DNA from: a virus
Length of the DNA: 43,346 nucleotides
Reading direction: 5' to 3' (one strand)
IMG/VR virus record: IMGVR_UViG_3300044941_000427
Coordinates: 1 to 43,346 of that record
The notes beneath the pieces were generated by a model, which did no database searches, had not been told where the DNA came from, and saw only the letters and a list, made by a program, of their open reading frames with translations. The position numbers were made by a program, and so were the translations under genes. Within the stretch, counting starts at the first letter, position 1. Every line of letters begins with the position of its first letter. Shown here in pieces: positions 31,989 through 40,936 of this stretch.

Positions 31989-33958
31989 TGGTCGGCGAGC
32001 ACCTCCTCGACGAGCTCGGCCGCTTCGAGGGCGACGCCGAGATCCTGCAGGCCTGGCGCGACGGCATGGCGCCCGAGCCCGCGCTGCTGGTCTCGGAATG
32101 GGCCGACCGGCATCGCGTGCTCGGCAGCCGCGGCTCCGCCGAGCCGGGGCCGTGGCGCACCGCGCGCACGCCCTACCTGCGCGAGATCATGGACGCGCTG
32201 TCGCCGGCGCATCCGGCGCGGCGTGTCGTGTTCATGAAGGGGGCGCAGGTCGGCGGCACGGAGTGCGGCAACAACTGGATCGGCTACGTCATCCACCACG
32301 CGCCAGGGCCGATGCTGGCGGTGCAGCCCACCACGGAGCTGGCGAAACGCTTCTCGGACCAGCGCATCGATCCCCTGGTCGAGGAGACGCCGGCGATCCG
32401 GGAGCGGGTCGCGCCGGCCCGCTCGCGGGACAGCGGCAACCGGCAGCTCTCGAAGGAATTCCCCGGCGGGCAGCTGGTGATGACCGGCGCCAACAGTGCC
32501 GTCGGCCTGCGCTCCATGTCGGCGCGCTTCCTGTTCCTCGACGAGATCGACGCCTATCCCGGCGACGTCGAGGGCGAGGGCGACCCGATCGCGCTCGCCG
32601 AGGCGCGGGCGCGCACCTTCGGCTGGCGGCGCAAGATGCTGCTGGTCTCGACGCCGACCATCGCCGGCCTGTCGCGGATCGAGCGCGAGTACCTCGCCAC
32701 CGATCAGCGCCGTTACGTCGTGCCCTGCCCGCACTGCGGGGCGATGCAGTGGCTGCGCTTCGAGCGGCTGGTCTGGGACGCGGGCGAGCCGGAGACGGCG
32801 CGCTACCTCTGCGAGGCCTGCGACGCGGCGATCGGTGAGCAGCACAAGGCGGCGATGCTGGCCGCGGGGGAGTGGCGGGCCACGGCCACGGCGACGGACC
32901 CGCACGCGATCGGCTTCCACATCTCGGCGCTCTACTCGCCGCCGGGCTGGATGCCCTGGTCGGAGATCGCGCGGCTCTGGCTCGCCGCGCAGGGCGACGA
33001 CCGGGCCATCAAGACCTTCCGCAACACCGTGCTGGGCGAGACCTGGCAGGAGGCGGGCGAGGCACCGGACTGGCAGCGGCTTTACGATCGCCGCGAGCAC
33101 TGGCCTGCGGGTACCGTGCCGATGGGCGGGCTGCTCCTGACGGCGGGCGTCGACGTGCAGCGGGATCGCCTCGAGGCCAGCCTCTGGGCGTGGGGCCAGG
33201 ATCGGCAGTCCTGGCTGGTCGAGCACCGCGTGCTGGCGGGGAACCCGTTCGAGGCGGCGGTCTGGGAGGAGTTGCGGCTGCTGCTCGGCGAGACCTGGCG
33301 GCATACCAGCGGGCACCGCCTGCCGGTGGCCATGGCGGCGATCGACAGCGGCGACGGCATGACCACGGCGGAGGTCTACGCCTTCGTCCGGCGGGCTGGT
33401 GCGGGCCGCGCGATCGCCGTGAAGGGCCAGGACGGGCTGCGCGCGGCGATCGGTCAGCCGGCCGCGACAGAGGTGCGGCGGAACGGCCGCAAGCTCGGCG
33501 GCCTGAAGGTCTGGCCCGTGGGATCCTCCTTCCTGAAGGCCGAGACCTACGGCTGGTTGAAGCTCGACCGGCCGACGGAGGAGAGCGGCGATCCCTTCCC
33601 GCCGGGCTACGTGCACCTGCCGGTGTATGCGGCGGGCGAGGAGTTCTGCCGCCAGATCACGGCGGAGCAGCTGGTGGCCCGTGCTGGGCGGAACGGCTTC
33701 CGCCGGCTGGAGTGGGTGAAGACCAGGGAACGCAACGAGGCGCTCGACTGCCGCGTCTATGCGCGCGCAGCCGCTGCGGTGCTCGGCATGGATGGCTGGG
33801 GCGACGGACGCTGGGCGCGCATGGCGGATGCGCTGTCGCTACCCGCCGCCGAACTTCCCACCGGCGGGAATGTCGCTCCTGCGTCGCCCGCGCAGGCGGC
33901 ACCAGACACCCATCGCCCGCCCGGATGGCTTGCGCCGCGCAGCGGCTGGCTGCGCTGA
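31988..33958 (+). CDS. Terminase large subunit (GpA-like)
   Basis: A 656-residue packaging motor/nuclease of the lambda GpA type. It has the ATPase motif region VFMKGAQVGGTECGNNWIGY (Walker A-like), a Walker B FLFLDEIDAYPGDVEGEGDP, a four-cysteine zinc-binding insertion (CPHCGAMQW, CEACD), and nuclease acidic residues around GVDVQRDRLEASLWAW and AAIDSGDGMTTAEVYAFVR. Length matches GpA (about 640 residues). It cuts and translocates phage DNA with the small subunit encoded just before it. Confidence 0.9.
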   Translation: MVGEHLLDELGRFEGDAEILQAWRDGMAPEPALLVSEWADRHRVLGSRGSAEPGPWRTARTPYLREIMDALSPAHPARRVVFMKGAQVGGTECGNNWIGYVIHHAPGPMLAVQPTTELAKRFSDQRIDPLVEETPAIRERVAPARSRDSGNRQLSKEFPGGQLVMTGANSAVGLRSMSARFLFLDEIDAYPGDVEGEGDPIALAEARARTFGWRRKMLLVSTPTIAGLSRIEREYLATDQRRYVVPCPHCGAMQWLRFERLVWDAGEPETARYLCEACDAAIGEQHKAAMLAAGEWRATATATDPHAIGFHISALYSPPGWMPWSEIARLWLAAQGDDRAIKTFRNTVLGETWQEAGEAPDWQRLYDRREHWPAGTVPMGGLLLTAGVDVQRDRLEASLWAWGQDRQSWLVEHRVLAGNPFEAAVWEELRLLLGETWRHTSGHRLPVAMAAIDSGDGMTTAEVYAFVRRAGAGRAIAVKGQDGLRAAIGQPAATEVRRNGRKLGGLKVWPVGSSFLKAETYGWLKLDRPTEESGDPFPPGYVHLPVYAAGEEFCRQITAEQLVARAGRNGFRRLEWVKTRERNEALDCRVYARAAAAVLGMDGWGDGRWARMADALSLPAAELPTGGNVAPASPAQAAPDTHRPPGWLAPRSGWLR

Positions 33959-33973
33959 ACAGGGAGGACGCGC

Positions 33974-34210
33974 ATGGACCCGACCGTCCTCGCCTGGGCG
34001 CTGGCACAGCCCGCCGGCAGCCGCGCCGCTGCACTGGCGGCAGCCTACACGGGCGGCACCACGCGCGTGACCTTCGACGGGCGGACCGTGGAGTACCGCA
34101 GCCTGGATGAGCTCGGCCGTGCGCTGGCGGTGCTGCGCGGCGCGGAGATGACGGCGGCGCGCCGCCCTTCCGTGACGCTGGCCAGCTTCTCGCGCGAGGG
34201 AACCAGGTGA
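33974..34210 (+). CDS. gpW-like head-tail joining protein
   Basis: A 78-residue protein. The N-terminal helix (VLAWALAQPAGSRAAALAAA) is followed by TRVTFDGRTVEYRSLDELGR, the beta hairpin and second helix typical of gpW-like connectors. It lies between terminase and portal genes, the usual place. It would sit in the neck below the portal. The stop overlaps the portal start by one base. Confidence 0.75.
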   Translation: MDPTVLAWALAQPAGSRAAALAAAYTGGTTRVTFDGRTVEYRSLDELGRALAVLRGAEMTAARRPSVTLASFSREGTR

Positions 34211-35676
34211 TGGGCCGGCTACGAGACGCGTGGAACGTACTGCGCGGGTACGCCGCGGCGCAGGACCAGCGTGCCTCCGCCTGGGCGCCGTCCGGCGGCA
34301 GCGCCACGAGCGAGGTCGGCATGGCGGCGGCGACGGTCGCGCGCCGTGCGCGCGACGCCGTGCGCAACGATCCCTACGCCAGCCGCATCGTCGATCTCTG
34401 GACGGGCAATGCGGTGGGCGCCGGCATCACCACCCGCTGGCCGGATCAGAGTCATGCCGATGCCTGGCGCCGCTGGGCAGAGAGCACGGCCTGCGATGCC
34501 GAGGGCCGGCTCGACCTTTACGGCCTGCAGGCGCTGGTGATGCGGGCCGTGGTCGAGAGCGGCGAATGCTTCGTCCGCTTCCTCATGGCCGCGCCCTCGT
34601 TTGCCAACCCGATCGGCCTGCGCCTGCAGGTGCTGGAAAGCGATCACCTCGACACCGCGCGGAACGGCGTGGTGGACGGTGCGCCGACGCTCCAGGGGAT
34701 TGCGCTGGGCGAAGCTGGCGAGCCGATCGGCTACTGGCTGCACCGCGTGCATCCCGGCGCGGCCTGGATCCTGCCGGGCGCCACCTGGCTTGGCAGCGAG
34801 CGCATCCCGGCCAGCGACGTTCTGCACGTCTATCGCAAGCGCCGGCCAGGCCAGCTGCGTGACGTCTCCTGGCTGGCCCCTGTGCTGCTCCGCCTGCGTG
34901 ATCTCGGCGACTACGAGGCCGCGCTGCTCATGAAGGCGAAGATCGAGGCGTGCCTGGCCGCAGTCGTCACCGAGGAGGGCGACGAGGCGCTGACCGGCCC
35001 GGCCTCCGGGCTTCTCAGGGATGCGCAGGGCCGCACGGTGGAGAGCTTCGAGCCAGGCATGATCCTGTATCGGCGCGGCATGGGCAGCGTGGAGGTGGTG
35101 AACCCGAGCGGGGGCGGATCGCATGCGGCCTTCGCCCGGCGCGCCCTCGAGGCCGCCGCGGTCGGTGCCGGGCTGACCTACGACCAGGTCTCCGGCGATT
35201 TGACGCAGGCGAACTACTCGTCGCTCCGCGCCGGCAAGATCGAGTTCCGCCGCCTCTGCGAGCAGGTGCAGTACGGGATGCTCATCCCGATGTTGGTGCG
35301 GCCGATCGCGGACCGCTTCCATGCGCAGGGTTCACTGCTTGGGCTCTGGGGCTCGGAGATGCCGGATGGCGTGTCGCACGTCCCGCCGGCGCACGAGATG
35401 ATCGACCCGCTGAAGGACACCACCGCGCTGATCGCGCAGGTGCGCGCCGGCTTTGTCCCGCAGCCCGAGGCCGCAGGCGCCTTCGGCTACGATTTTCGGG
35501 CCGCGGTGGAGATGATCCGCGAGGCCAATGCGCTGCTCGATGAAGCGGGCATCTCGCTCGACACCGATCCGCGCCGTGTCGCGAAGTCCGGCGCCGCCCA
35601 GGACGCCGCGCAGATGGCCGCCGTCGAAATCGCCGCCACCGGCGCCGCCGCGCCTCCCGCAGGAGAACCCCGATGA
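34210..35676 (+). CDS. Phage portal protein, lambda family
   Basis: A 488-residue portal of the lambda gpB type. Recognisable parts are AARRARDAVRNDPYASRIVD-like N-terminus (ARRARDAVRNDPYASRIVD), ESGECFVRFLMAA, LQVLESDHLDT, IPASDVLHVYRKRRPGQLRD and GAGLTYDQVSGDLTQANYSS. The ring of portal subunits forms the DNA channel at the capsid vertex. An in-frame GTG at 34207 directly precedes the ATG. The Ala-rich C-terminus overlaps the next gene by four bases. Confidence 0.9.
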   Translation: MGRLRDAWNVLRGYAAAQDQRASAWAPSGGSATSEVGMAAATVARRARDAVRNDPYASRIVDLWTGNAVGAGITTRWPDQSHADAWRRWAESTACDAEGRLDLYGLQALVMRAVVESGECFVRFLMAAPSFANPIGLRLQVLESDHLDTARNGVVDGAPTLQGIALGEAGEPIGYWLHRVHPGAAWILPGATWLGSERIPASDVLHVYRKRRPGQLRDVSWLAPVLLRLRDLGDYEAALLMKAKIEACLAAVVTEEGDEALTGPASGLLRDAQGRTVESFEPGMILYRRGMGSVEVVNPSGGGSHAAFARRALEAAAVGAGLTYDQVSGDLTQANYSSLRAGKIEFRRLCEQVQYGMLIPMLVRPIADRFHAQGSLLGLWGSEMPDGVSHVPPAHEMIDPLKDTTALIAQVRAGFVPQPEAAGAFGYDFRAAVEMIREANALLDEAGISLDTDPRRVAKSGAAQDAAQMAAVEIAATGAAAPPAGEPR

Positions 35677-37166
35677 TCGCCGGCGCCTACGACTGGACGG
35701 ACGACATGCTCAAGATCAAGAGCATGCAGAAGAAGTTCCGCGACAGCTTCAACGGGACCGAGATCAACCCGGCCCGCTGGGACGTCGCGGCCAGCGGCAG
35801 CGGCATGGTGCTCGCCGTCGCCGACGGTACCGTCACCATCTCCACCGGCACGGTGCTCGACGACGAGCTGGTGCTGACCAGCCGCACCGCCTTCACCATC
35901 CCACTCCGGGTCATGGTGGCGGTGAACCTGAGCCAGCGCATCGCCGGCCAGTCGGTCTGGCTCGAGCTGGTCTCCGTCGATCCGACCTCCGCCCAGCCAG
36001 ACGGCCGCAGCGCCGCCGCCTGGCGGCTCGACGGCACCAGCCCGACGCTCGCGAATTACGAGGTGCAGAGCGAGGGCGCGCCGCGGTTGGCGAGTTCCTC
36101 GGGTTCGCCAATCCCGACCACCGTCCCCACCGGCTGGTCGGTGCTGGAGATCGAGCCGACCAATGACGAATGCTGGTTTCACGGCCGGCAGCTCGACACC
36201 ACCGCGGCGCGCTCGAACTCCTATGTCCGCCACCAGCAGATCCCGGAGCCGAATGCGCTCTACCGCTTCCGGATCCGGGTGCGGAACCGGCAGTTCATCA
36301 ACGGCATCTCGGCGGTCGCCAACAATGGCTCCGGCCTGGTGCGGATCACCCGGGCGGCACATGGCTTCGCGACGAACGACGTGGTGACGATGGCGGATGT
36401 CGCCGGGGTGCCGGGGGCGAACGGCACCTTCACGATCACGGTGATCGACGCGAACAGCTTCGACCTGGTCGGCTCGACCTTCTCCGGCACCTACCTCAAC
36501 ACCGGCTGGGCCTCGGTCTCGCGGAACCTGGCGCCGGCGTCGAGCACCGATGTGAAGGTGCAGTTCGTCACCATCGCCGACTATGCCGAGCTGACGACGG
36601 AGATCACCGCCGGCCGCGGCCAGTCGGTTGCCGGCCAGGGGCTCGGAGTGAACGTGCTGAGCACCATCGCCCCGACGCTGACGGCCGTCGGCGGCCAGGC
36701 GCGCAACACGAACGGCGCCCTGCCGGTGCTGGTGGCCACGGGTCTGTCGGCAAACCCCACGGCGGTGACCACAGGCCGCGGCATCGACCTGCTGGCGACG
36801 CTGATCGGCGCGCTGGTGAACAAGCCCTTCTCGATCCCGGAGGCGGACTGGCAGTACGCCGGCGCCGCGGGCGGGATTACCGGCACGGCGGACGTCGTGC
36901 TGAAGGCCGCGGCGGCCGCCGGCGTCCGGAACTACGTGACCTCCATCGACCTGCGGAACGCGCACGCGACAGTCGCGACCGAGGTGGTGATCAAGGACGG
37001 CGCGACGGTGATCTGGCGACAGCTGCTGCCGGCGGCGATGGCGACGCCGGTGGACATCACCTTCCCGACACCGCTGCGCGGCACGGCAGCGACGGCGGTG
37101 AACTTCGCCTGCCTGACCACGGGCGCGCAGGTCTACGTCAACGCCCAGGGCTACGCCGCGCCGTAG
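35673..37166 (+). CDS. Uncharacterised phage structural protein
   Basis: A 497-residue protein. The N-terminus (DDMLKIKSMQKKFRDSFNGT) leads into a beta-rich first domain, in the style of carbohydrate-binding or capsid-decorating domains. A central segment reads RAAHGFATNDVVTMADVAGV then GANGTFTITVIDANSFDLVG, a repeat motif common in phage fibre/structural proteins. The C-terminal part (VRNYVTSIDLRNAHATVATE) ends in a beta-sandwich-like domain. Placed between portal and protease-capsid genes, where it is not usual, it may be a head or fibre decoration protein. Confidence 0.65.
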   Translation: MIAGAYDWTDDMLKIKSMQKKFRDSFNGTEINPARWDVAASGSGMVLAVADGTVTISTGTVLDDELVLTSRTAFTIPLRVMVAVNLSQRIAGQSVWLELVSVDPTSAQPDGRSAAAWRLDGTSPTLANYEVQSEGAPRLASSSGSPIPTTVPTGWSVLEIEPTNDECWFHGRQLDTTAARSNSYVRHQQIPEPNALYRFRIRVRNRQFINGISAVANNGSGLVRITRAAHGFATNDVVTMADVAGVPGANGTFTITVIDANSFDLVGSTFSGTYLNTGWASVSRNLAPASSTDVKVQFVTIADYAELTTEITAGRGQSVAGQGLGVNVLSTIAPTLTAVGGQARNTNGALPVLVATGLSANPTAVTTGRGIDLLATLIGALVNKPFSIPEADWQYAGAAGGITGTADVVLKAAAAAGVRNYVTSIDLRNAHATVATEVVIKDGATVIWRQLLPAAMATPVDITFPTPLRGTAATAVNFACLTTGAQVYVNAQGYAAP

Positions 37167-37191
37167 CGGCGGCGGCCACCAGGAACCCAGC

Positions 37192-39264
37192 ATGACCGAG
37201 ACGACCGAGCCGGGCGGCAGCGATGCCGCGCCCGAAGCCCCTGCCATGCCCATCGTGGCGCAGCGCGCTCTGGCGGCCCCGGCCACCGTCGATCGTGCCG
37301 CGCGCACCGTCGAGGTGGTGTGGAGCACCGGCGCCCGCGCCCGCAACTTCGTCCCCGCCCTCGGCCTGATCACCGAGGAGCTGGAGATGTCCCCGAACGC
37401 GGTGCGCATGGAGGCGCTGCGATCGGGCCAGGCCCCGGTGCTGAATACCCACCGCCGCGGCGATGCCCGCGATGTGCTCGGCCGCGTCACGGCCGCCCGT
37501 CTCGAGCGCGGCCGCGGCTACGCCACCCTGCAGTTCAGCACCGCGGCCGACGTCGAGCCCGTCTGGCAGCGCATCGCCGACGGCACGCTGCGCGCGGTTA
37601 GCGTCGGCTACCGCGTGCACCGCTACGAGCCGCGGCCGGATGCCGCCACCGGCGAGACCGTCCACCGTGCGGTGGATTGGGAACCCTTCGAGATCTCCGT
37701 CGTGCCGGTCCCGGTGGATCGGGATGCGGCGGTGCGTGGTGAGGCGCTGCGGGGCGCGCCCGCCGTCGCGATCGAACCCGCCCTGCCTGACGAGGATCCT
37801 CCCATGCCCGAGACGACGCCGGAGACCCCGGCTGCCCCGCCTGCGGCGCCGCCCTCCGGCGCGCCGTCCACCCCGCCCCAGGAGAACACCGTGACCACCA
37901 CGACCAGCGCCGCGGCGCCGGAACCCACGCGCGCCGCGACCTCGGACCTCGACACGGTCCGCGCCGAGGCCCAGCGGGCGGAGCGCGAGCGCATCGCCGG
38001 CATCGACGCCGCCATCGAGGCCGCCCGTGCCCTGGTGCCGGCCGACCGCATTCCGCCGATCCGCACCGAGGCGGTGGAGCGCGGCTGGTCGGCCGACCAG
38101 GTCCGCCGCGCCCTGTTCGACCTTCTGGTGACGACCGCGCCCAAGCCCTCCGTGCCGGCGCGGCCGGAGACCGGCCCCGGCCACGACGACCCCGCGGTGC
38201 TGATCGACGCGATGGCCGAGGCGCTCGCCGCCCGCTCCATGCCCGGCTACCAGCCGCAGGGGAACGGCCGACACGCCGAGTTCATGGGCTGGCGCCCCTC
38301 CGACATGATCGGGGAGCTGCTGCGCGCCCGCGGCCAGCGGAGCGTGCCGCGCAACCCGACCCTGCTCGCCGAGCGCGCCTTCCACACCAGCTCCGACTTC
38401 CCGGCGCTGCTCTCGGCCGCGGCCAACAAGATGCTGCTCGCCGCCTACCAGCCCGCGCAGCCGACCTACCGCCAGATCTTCCTCCGGCGCGACTTCCGCG
38501 ACTTCAAGCCGCACCGGCACCTGCGCGTCGGTGACTTCCCGACGCTGCTGCCGCTGCTGGAGAACGGCGAGATCCAGGCCGGGACGATGTCCGAGAGCCA
38601 GGAGATCGTGCTCCTGCAGACCTTCGCGCGGCGCATCCGCGTCACGCGGCCGATGCTGGTCAACGACGACCTCGGCGCCTTCACCGACTTCGCCGCCGCC
38701 ATCGGCCGCCGCGTCGCCGACTTCGAGAACGCCACCGCCTACGGCCTGCTGAACTCGGCCAATGGCGACGGCCCGACGCTCACCACCGGCAACGCCGCGG
38801 TGTTCGGCACCGGTGCCGCGCGGGCCAACAAGGCGGGCGCGGGCTCGGCGCTGGATCTCGGCGGGCTCGCCACCGGCCGCGCCGCCATCATGCGCCAGAA
38901 GACCCTCGACGGCCTGCCCATCGCGATCGGCTCCTCGATGCGGCTGCTGGTCGGCCCGAACCAGGAGCTCGCAGCGCGGCAGCTGACCGTCAGCGTCGCC
39001 GCGACGCAGACTTCGAATGCGAACGTCTTCGCGGGCTTCGTGCAGCCGCTCGTCGAGCCGCTGATCCAGAACAACCGCTGGTACCTCTTCTCCGATCCAC
39101 TCTCGGCGCCGGTCTACGTCTACGGCTACCTGAACGGGGCGGAGGGACCGCAGGTCACCACCGGGCCGGTCTCCGGCGTCGACGGCGTCGAGGTCAGCGT
39201 GATCTTCGACTTCGGCGTCGGCGCGATCGACTGGCGCGGCGCCTGGTTCAACCCGGGCACCTGA
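37192..39264 (+). CDS. Prohead protease/major capsid protein fusion
   Basis: A 690-residue fusion. Residues about 25-200 are a prohead serine protease with likely catalytic His87 (VLNTHRRGD) and Ser137 (LRAVSVGYRV). A disordered Pro/Ala/Thr-rich linker spans about 200-250, and a helical scaffold-like segment (RAEAQRAERERIAGIDAAIE) precedes the HK97-type capsid part (about 330-690: AFHTSSDFPALLSAAANKML, RDFRDFKPHRHLRVGDFPTL, FFSDPL-like WYLFSDPLSAPVYVYGYL). The protease should cut itself from the capsid during maturation. An in-frame ATG at 37804 preceded by GAGG could start a shorter product. Confidence 0.9.
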   Translation: MTETTEPGGSDAAPEAPAMPIVAQRALAAPATVDRAARTVEVVWSTGARARNFVPALGLITEELEMSPNAVRMEALRSGQAPVLNTHRRGDARDVLGRVTAARLERGRGYATLQFSTAADVEPVWQRIADGTLRAVSVGYRVHRYEPRPDAATGETVHRAVDWEPFEISVVPVPVDRDAAVRGEALRGAPAVAIEPALPDEDPPMPETTPETPAAPPAAPPSGAPSTPPQENTVTTTTSAAAPEPTRAATSDLDTVRAEAQRAERERIAGIDAAIEAARALVPADRIPPIRTEAVERGWSADQVRRALFDLLVTTAPKPSVPARPETGPGHDDPAVLIDAMAEALAARSMPGYQPQGNGRHAEFMGWRPSDMIGELLRARGQRSVPRNPTLLAERAFHTSSDFPALLSAAANKMLLAAYQPAQPTYRQIFLRRDFRDFKPHRHLRVGDFPTLLPLLENGEIQAGTMSESQEIVLLQTFARRIRVTRPMLVNDDLGAFTDFAAAIGRRVADFENATAYGLLNSANGDGPTLTTGNAAVFGTGAARANKAGAGSALDLGGLATGRAAIMRQKTLDGLPIAIGSSMRLLVGPNQELAARQLTVSVAATQTSNANVFAGFVQPLVEPLIQNNRWYLFSDPLSAPVYVYGYLNGAEGPQVTTGPVSGVDGVEVSVIFDFGVGAIDWRGAWFNPGT

Positions 39265-39291
39265 TCGCCCGACCACCCCTCGTGAACCGAT

Positions 39292-39321
39292 GCAGAGGCC
39301 GCCCTCCGGGGCGGCTTCTGC
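39292..39321 (+). terminator. Hairpin after the capsid gene
   Basis: GCAGAGGCCGCCC (39292-39304) pairs with GGGCGGCTTCTGC (39309-39321) with one G-T pair and a TCCG loop, followed by GTTTCTGG. It lies between the capsid and DUF2190 genes. It may be a partial terminator that sets the ratio of the flanking genes. Confidence 0.6.
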
Positions 39322-39342
39322 GTTTCTGGAGACCTCATCCCC

Positions 39343-39693
39343 ATGCGCAACTGCATCCGTCCCGACGCGCGCTCCGTCCCCATGGTCGTGCCCTATGTCG
39401 GCGGCGTGCTCTCCGGCCAGGGCATGCTGGTCGGCGCCTTCTTCGGGGTGGCGGCCAGCGATGCCGCGCAGAACGCCACCGTCGAATGCGAGACCCGCGG
39501 TGAGTTCGAGCTCGCCAAGGATCCGACCCAGCCCATGACCGCCGGGGCCCGCGTCTTCTGGGACAACACCAACCGCCGCCTCACCACCACGGCGACCGGC
39601 AACTTCCAGGTCGGCGTGGTGACCGTCGCCGCGCTGGCGGCCGACACCACGGTGCGGGTGATGCTCGCCCGCGTCCCGGCCTCCGGCGCATGA
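39343..39693 (+). CDS. DUF2190-like capsid decoration protein
   Basis: A 116-residue protein. VVPYVGGVLSGQGMLVGAFF then FELAKDPTQPMTAGARVFWD and NNRRLTTTATGNFQVGVVTV-like sequence (RRLTTTATGNFQVGVVTVAA) match the DUF2190 family of small trimeric capsid-stabilising (cement) proteins. It follows the capsid gene after the hairpin. Its stop overlaps the next start by four bases. Confidence 0.8.
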   Translation: MRNCIRPDARSVPMVVPYVGGVLSGQGMLVGAFFGVAASDAAQNATVECETRGEFELAKDPTQPMTAGARVFWDNTNRRLTTTATGNFQVGVVTVAALAADTTVRVMLARVPASGA

Positions 39694-40346
39694 GCGGCGA
39701 TCCCAAGGCCGCGCGGGGCTATCGCAACCGCAACCCCGGCAACATCGAGCACGTCGCCACCAACAAGTGGCTCGGCCTCGAGGAGCCTCCCTCGGACGGG
39801 CGGTTCTGCCGCTTCCGGTCGCACCAGCATGGCATCCGCGCGCTGGCCCTGCTGCTGCAGAGCTACCAGGACCGGCACGGGCTGCGCACGGTGCGCGGCA
39901 TCGTGGCGCGATGGGCCCCGAGCACGGAGAACAACACCCGCGCCTACCAGGACGCGGTGGCGCGGCGGCTGGCGGTGGGGCTCGACGACTTGATCGACCT
40001 GCACGATGCGGCGACGATGCGCACCCTGGTCGAGGCGATCATCTGCCACGAGCTCGGAGGCCAGCCCTACGCGCCGGAGGTGATCACCGAAGGGCTGCGC
40101 ATGGCGGGCCTGGTCCAGCCCGGCCTCGCGCAGAGCGGCACCGTCCGCGCCGCGGCAGGATCGGTGGTCGCTGGCGTCACGGCGGCGGCGGTGGTCGATG
40201 CGGTCACCACCCTGGCGCCGCATGCCGAGGGGCTGGCCGCGGTCCTGCGCGCGCTCGGCCCCTGGGGCGTGGCCGCCGCGGTGATCGGCATCGCGGCCTG
40301 GACCATCCACCAGCGGCTGCAGCGGCAGCGGGAGATCACCGGATGA
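39690..40346 (+). CDS. Virion-associated lysin/structural protein with C-terminal membrane segment
   Basis: A 218-residue protein. The N-terminal about 120 residues have GYRNRNPGNIEHVATNKWLG, CRFRSHQHGIRALALLLQSY and TVRGIVARWAPSTENNTRAY, the pattern of P5-like peptidoglycan-active phage structural proteins. The C-terminal part has two hydrophobic helices (about 150-170 and 190-210, AAVIGIAAWTI). It may help DNA injection or cell lysis. It overlaps the next small membrane-protein gene by four bases. Confidence 0.75.
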   Translation: MSGDPKAARGYRNRNPGNIEHVATNKWLGLEEPPSDGRFCRFRSHQHGIRALALLLQSYQDRHGLRTVRGIVARWAPSTENNTRAYQDAVARRLAVGLDDLIDLHDAATMRTLVEAIICHELGGQPYAPEVITEGLRMAGLVQPGLAQSGTVRAAAGSVVAGVTAAAVVDAVTTLAPHAEGLAAVLRALGPWGVAAAVIGIAAWTIHQRLQRQREITG

Positions 40347-40615
40347 CCGACCATGACCGCGAGCTCGGCACCATCGTCACCCGCCTCACCGAGATCGAGC
40401 GGCGCCTGGCCGAGGGCGACAAAGACATGCGGGAACTCACCCGCACCGTGACCGAGCTGGTCAAGGCGATGGCGGGCCTCACGGCGCGGCTCACGCTGTC
40501 GGCCGGCGTGCCGGGCGCCTCGCCCGCGATCCCCGCCACCGGCGCGGCGGCGGCGGGCGGCATTATCGGCGCGGCGGTGGGCGCCAAGCTCGCCTCGTGG
40601 TTCGGGCTGGGCTGA
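40343..40615 (+). CDS. Small membrane protein, holin-like
   Basis: A 90-residue protein. Residues 1-50 form an amphipathic, likely coiled-coil helix (LGTIVTRLTEIERRLAEGDK), and residues 62-87 are a glycine/alanine-rich membrane segment (GAAAAGGIIGAAVGAKLASW). This is the layout of small phage holins or spanin-like partners, and it follows a lysin-type gene. The holin role is inferred. Confidence 0.6.
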   Translation: MTDHDRELGTIVTRLTEIERRLAEGDKDMRELTRTVTELVKAMAGLTARLTLSAGVPGASPAIPATGAAAAGGIIGAAVGAKLASWFGLG

Positions 40616-40621
40616 CCGGCC

Positions 40622-40936
40622 ATGGGCGTGTTCGACGAGGCGCTGGCGGTGCTCGCCGCCGACCCGAACCTCGGCGTCGCGGCGACCTATCGCGCGGGTG
40701 GCACGGGGGCGCCCGTGTTGCTCCGCGTCCTGCGCTCCAGCCCTGATCGCGTGGCCGGGGCCTTCGACACGGCGTTGCTCCAGGCGACCGACGTGCTGGC
40801 GGTCGGCATCGGCGTGCTGCCGGCGATCGCGGCGGGCGACACCTTCACCATCGGCGCGGACCTGCTGACGGTGGAGAGCGCCGAGCGGGACGCCGCCGGC
40901 GTCGCGTGGCGCATCCTCTGCCGGCGGTCGCCGTGA
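40622..40936 (+). CDS. Head-tail joining protein candidate (FII-like)
   Basis: A 104-residue protein, MGVFDEALAVLAADPNLGVA, with a C-terminal beta segment (AGDTFTIGADLLTVESAERD). Length, fold pattern and place in the gene order fit small head-completion proteins of the lambda FII type. The stop overlaps the next GTG start by four bases. Confidence 0.6.
   Translation: MGVFDEALAVLAADPNLGVAATYRAGGTGAPVLLRVLRSSPDRVAGAFDTALLQATDVLAVGIGVLPAIAAGDTFTIGADLLTVESAERDAAGVAWRILCRRSP

Noticed and set aside
31403-33616. 737-aa minus-strand frame opposite the terminase genes
   Set aside because: Shadow frame; terminase motifs are clear on the plus strand.
37138-39276. 712-aa minus-strand frame opposite the capsid gene
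   Set aside because: Shadow frame; the plus strand encodes protease and capsid motifs.
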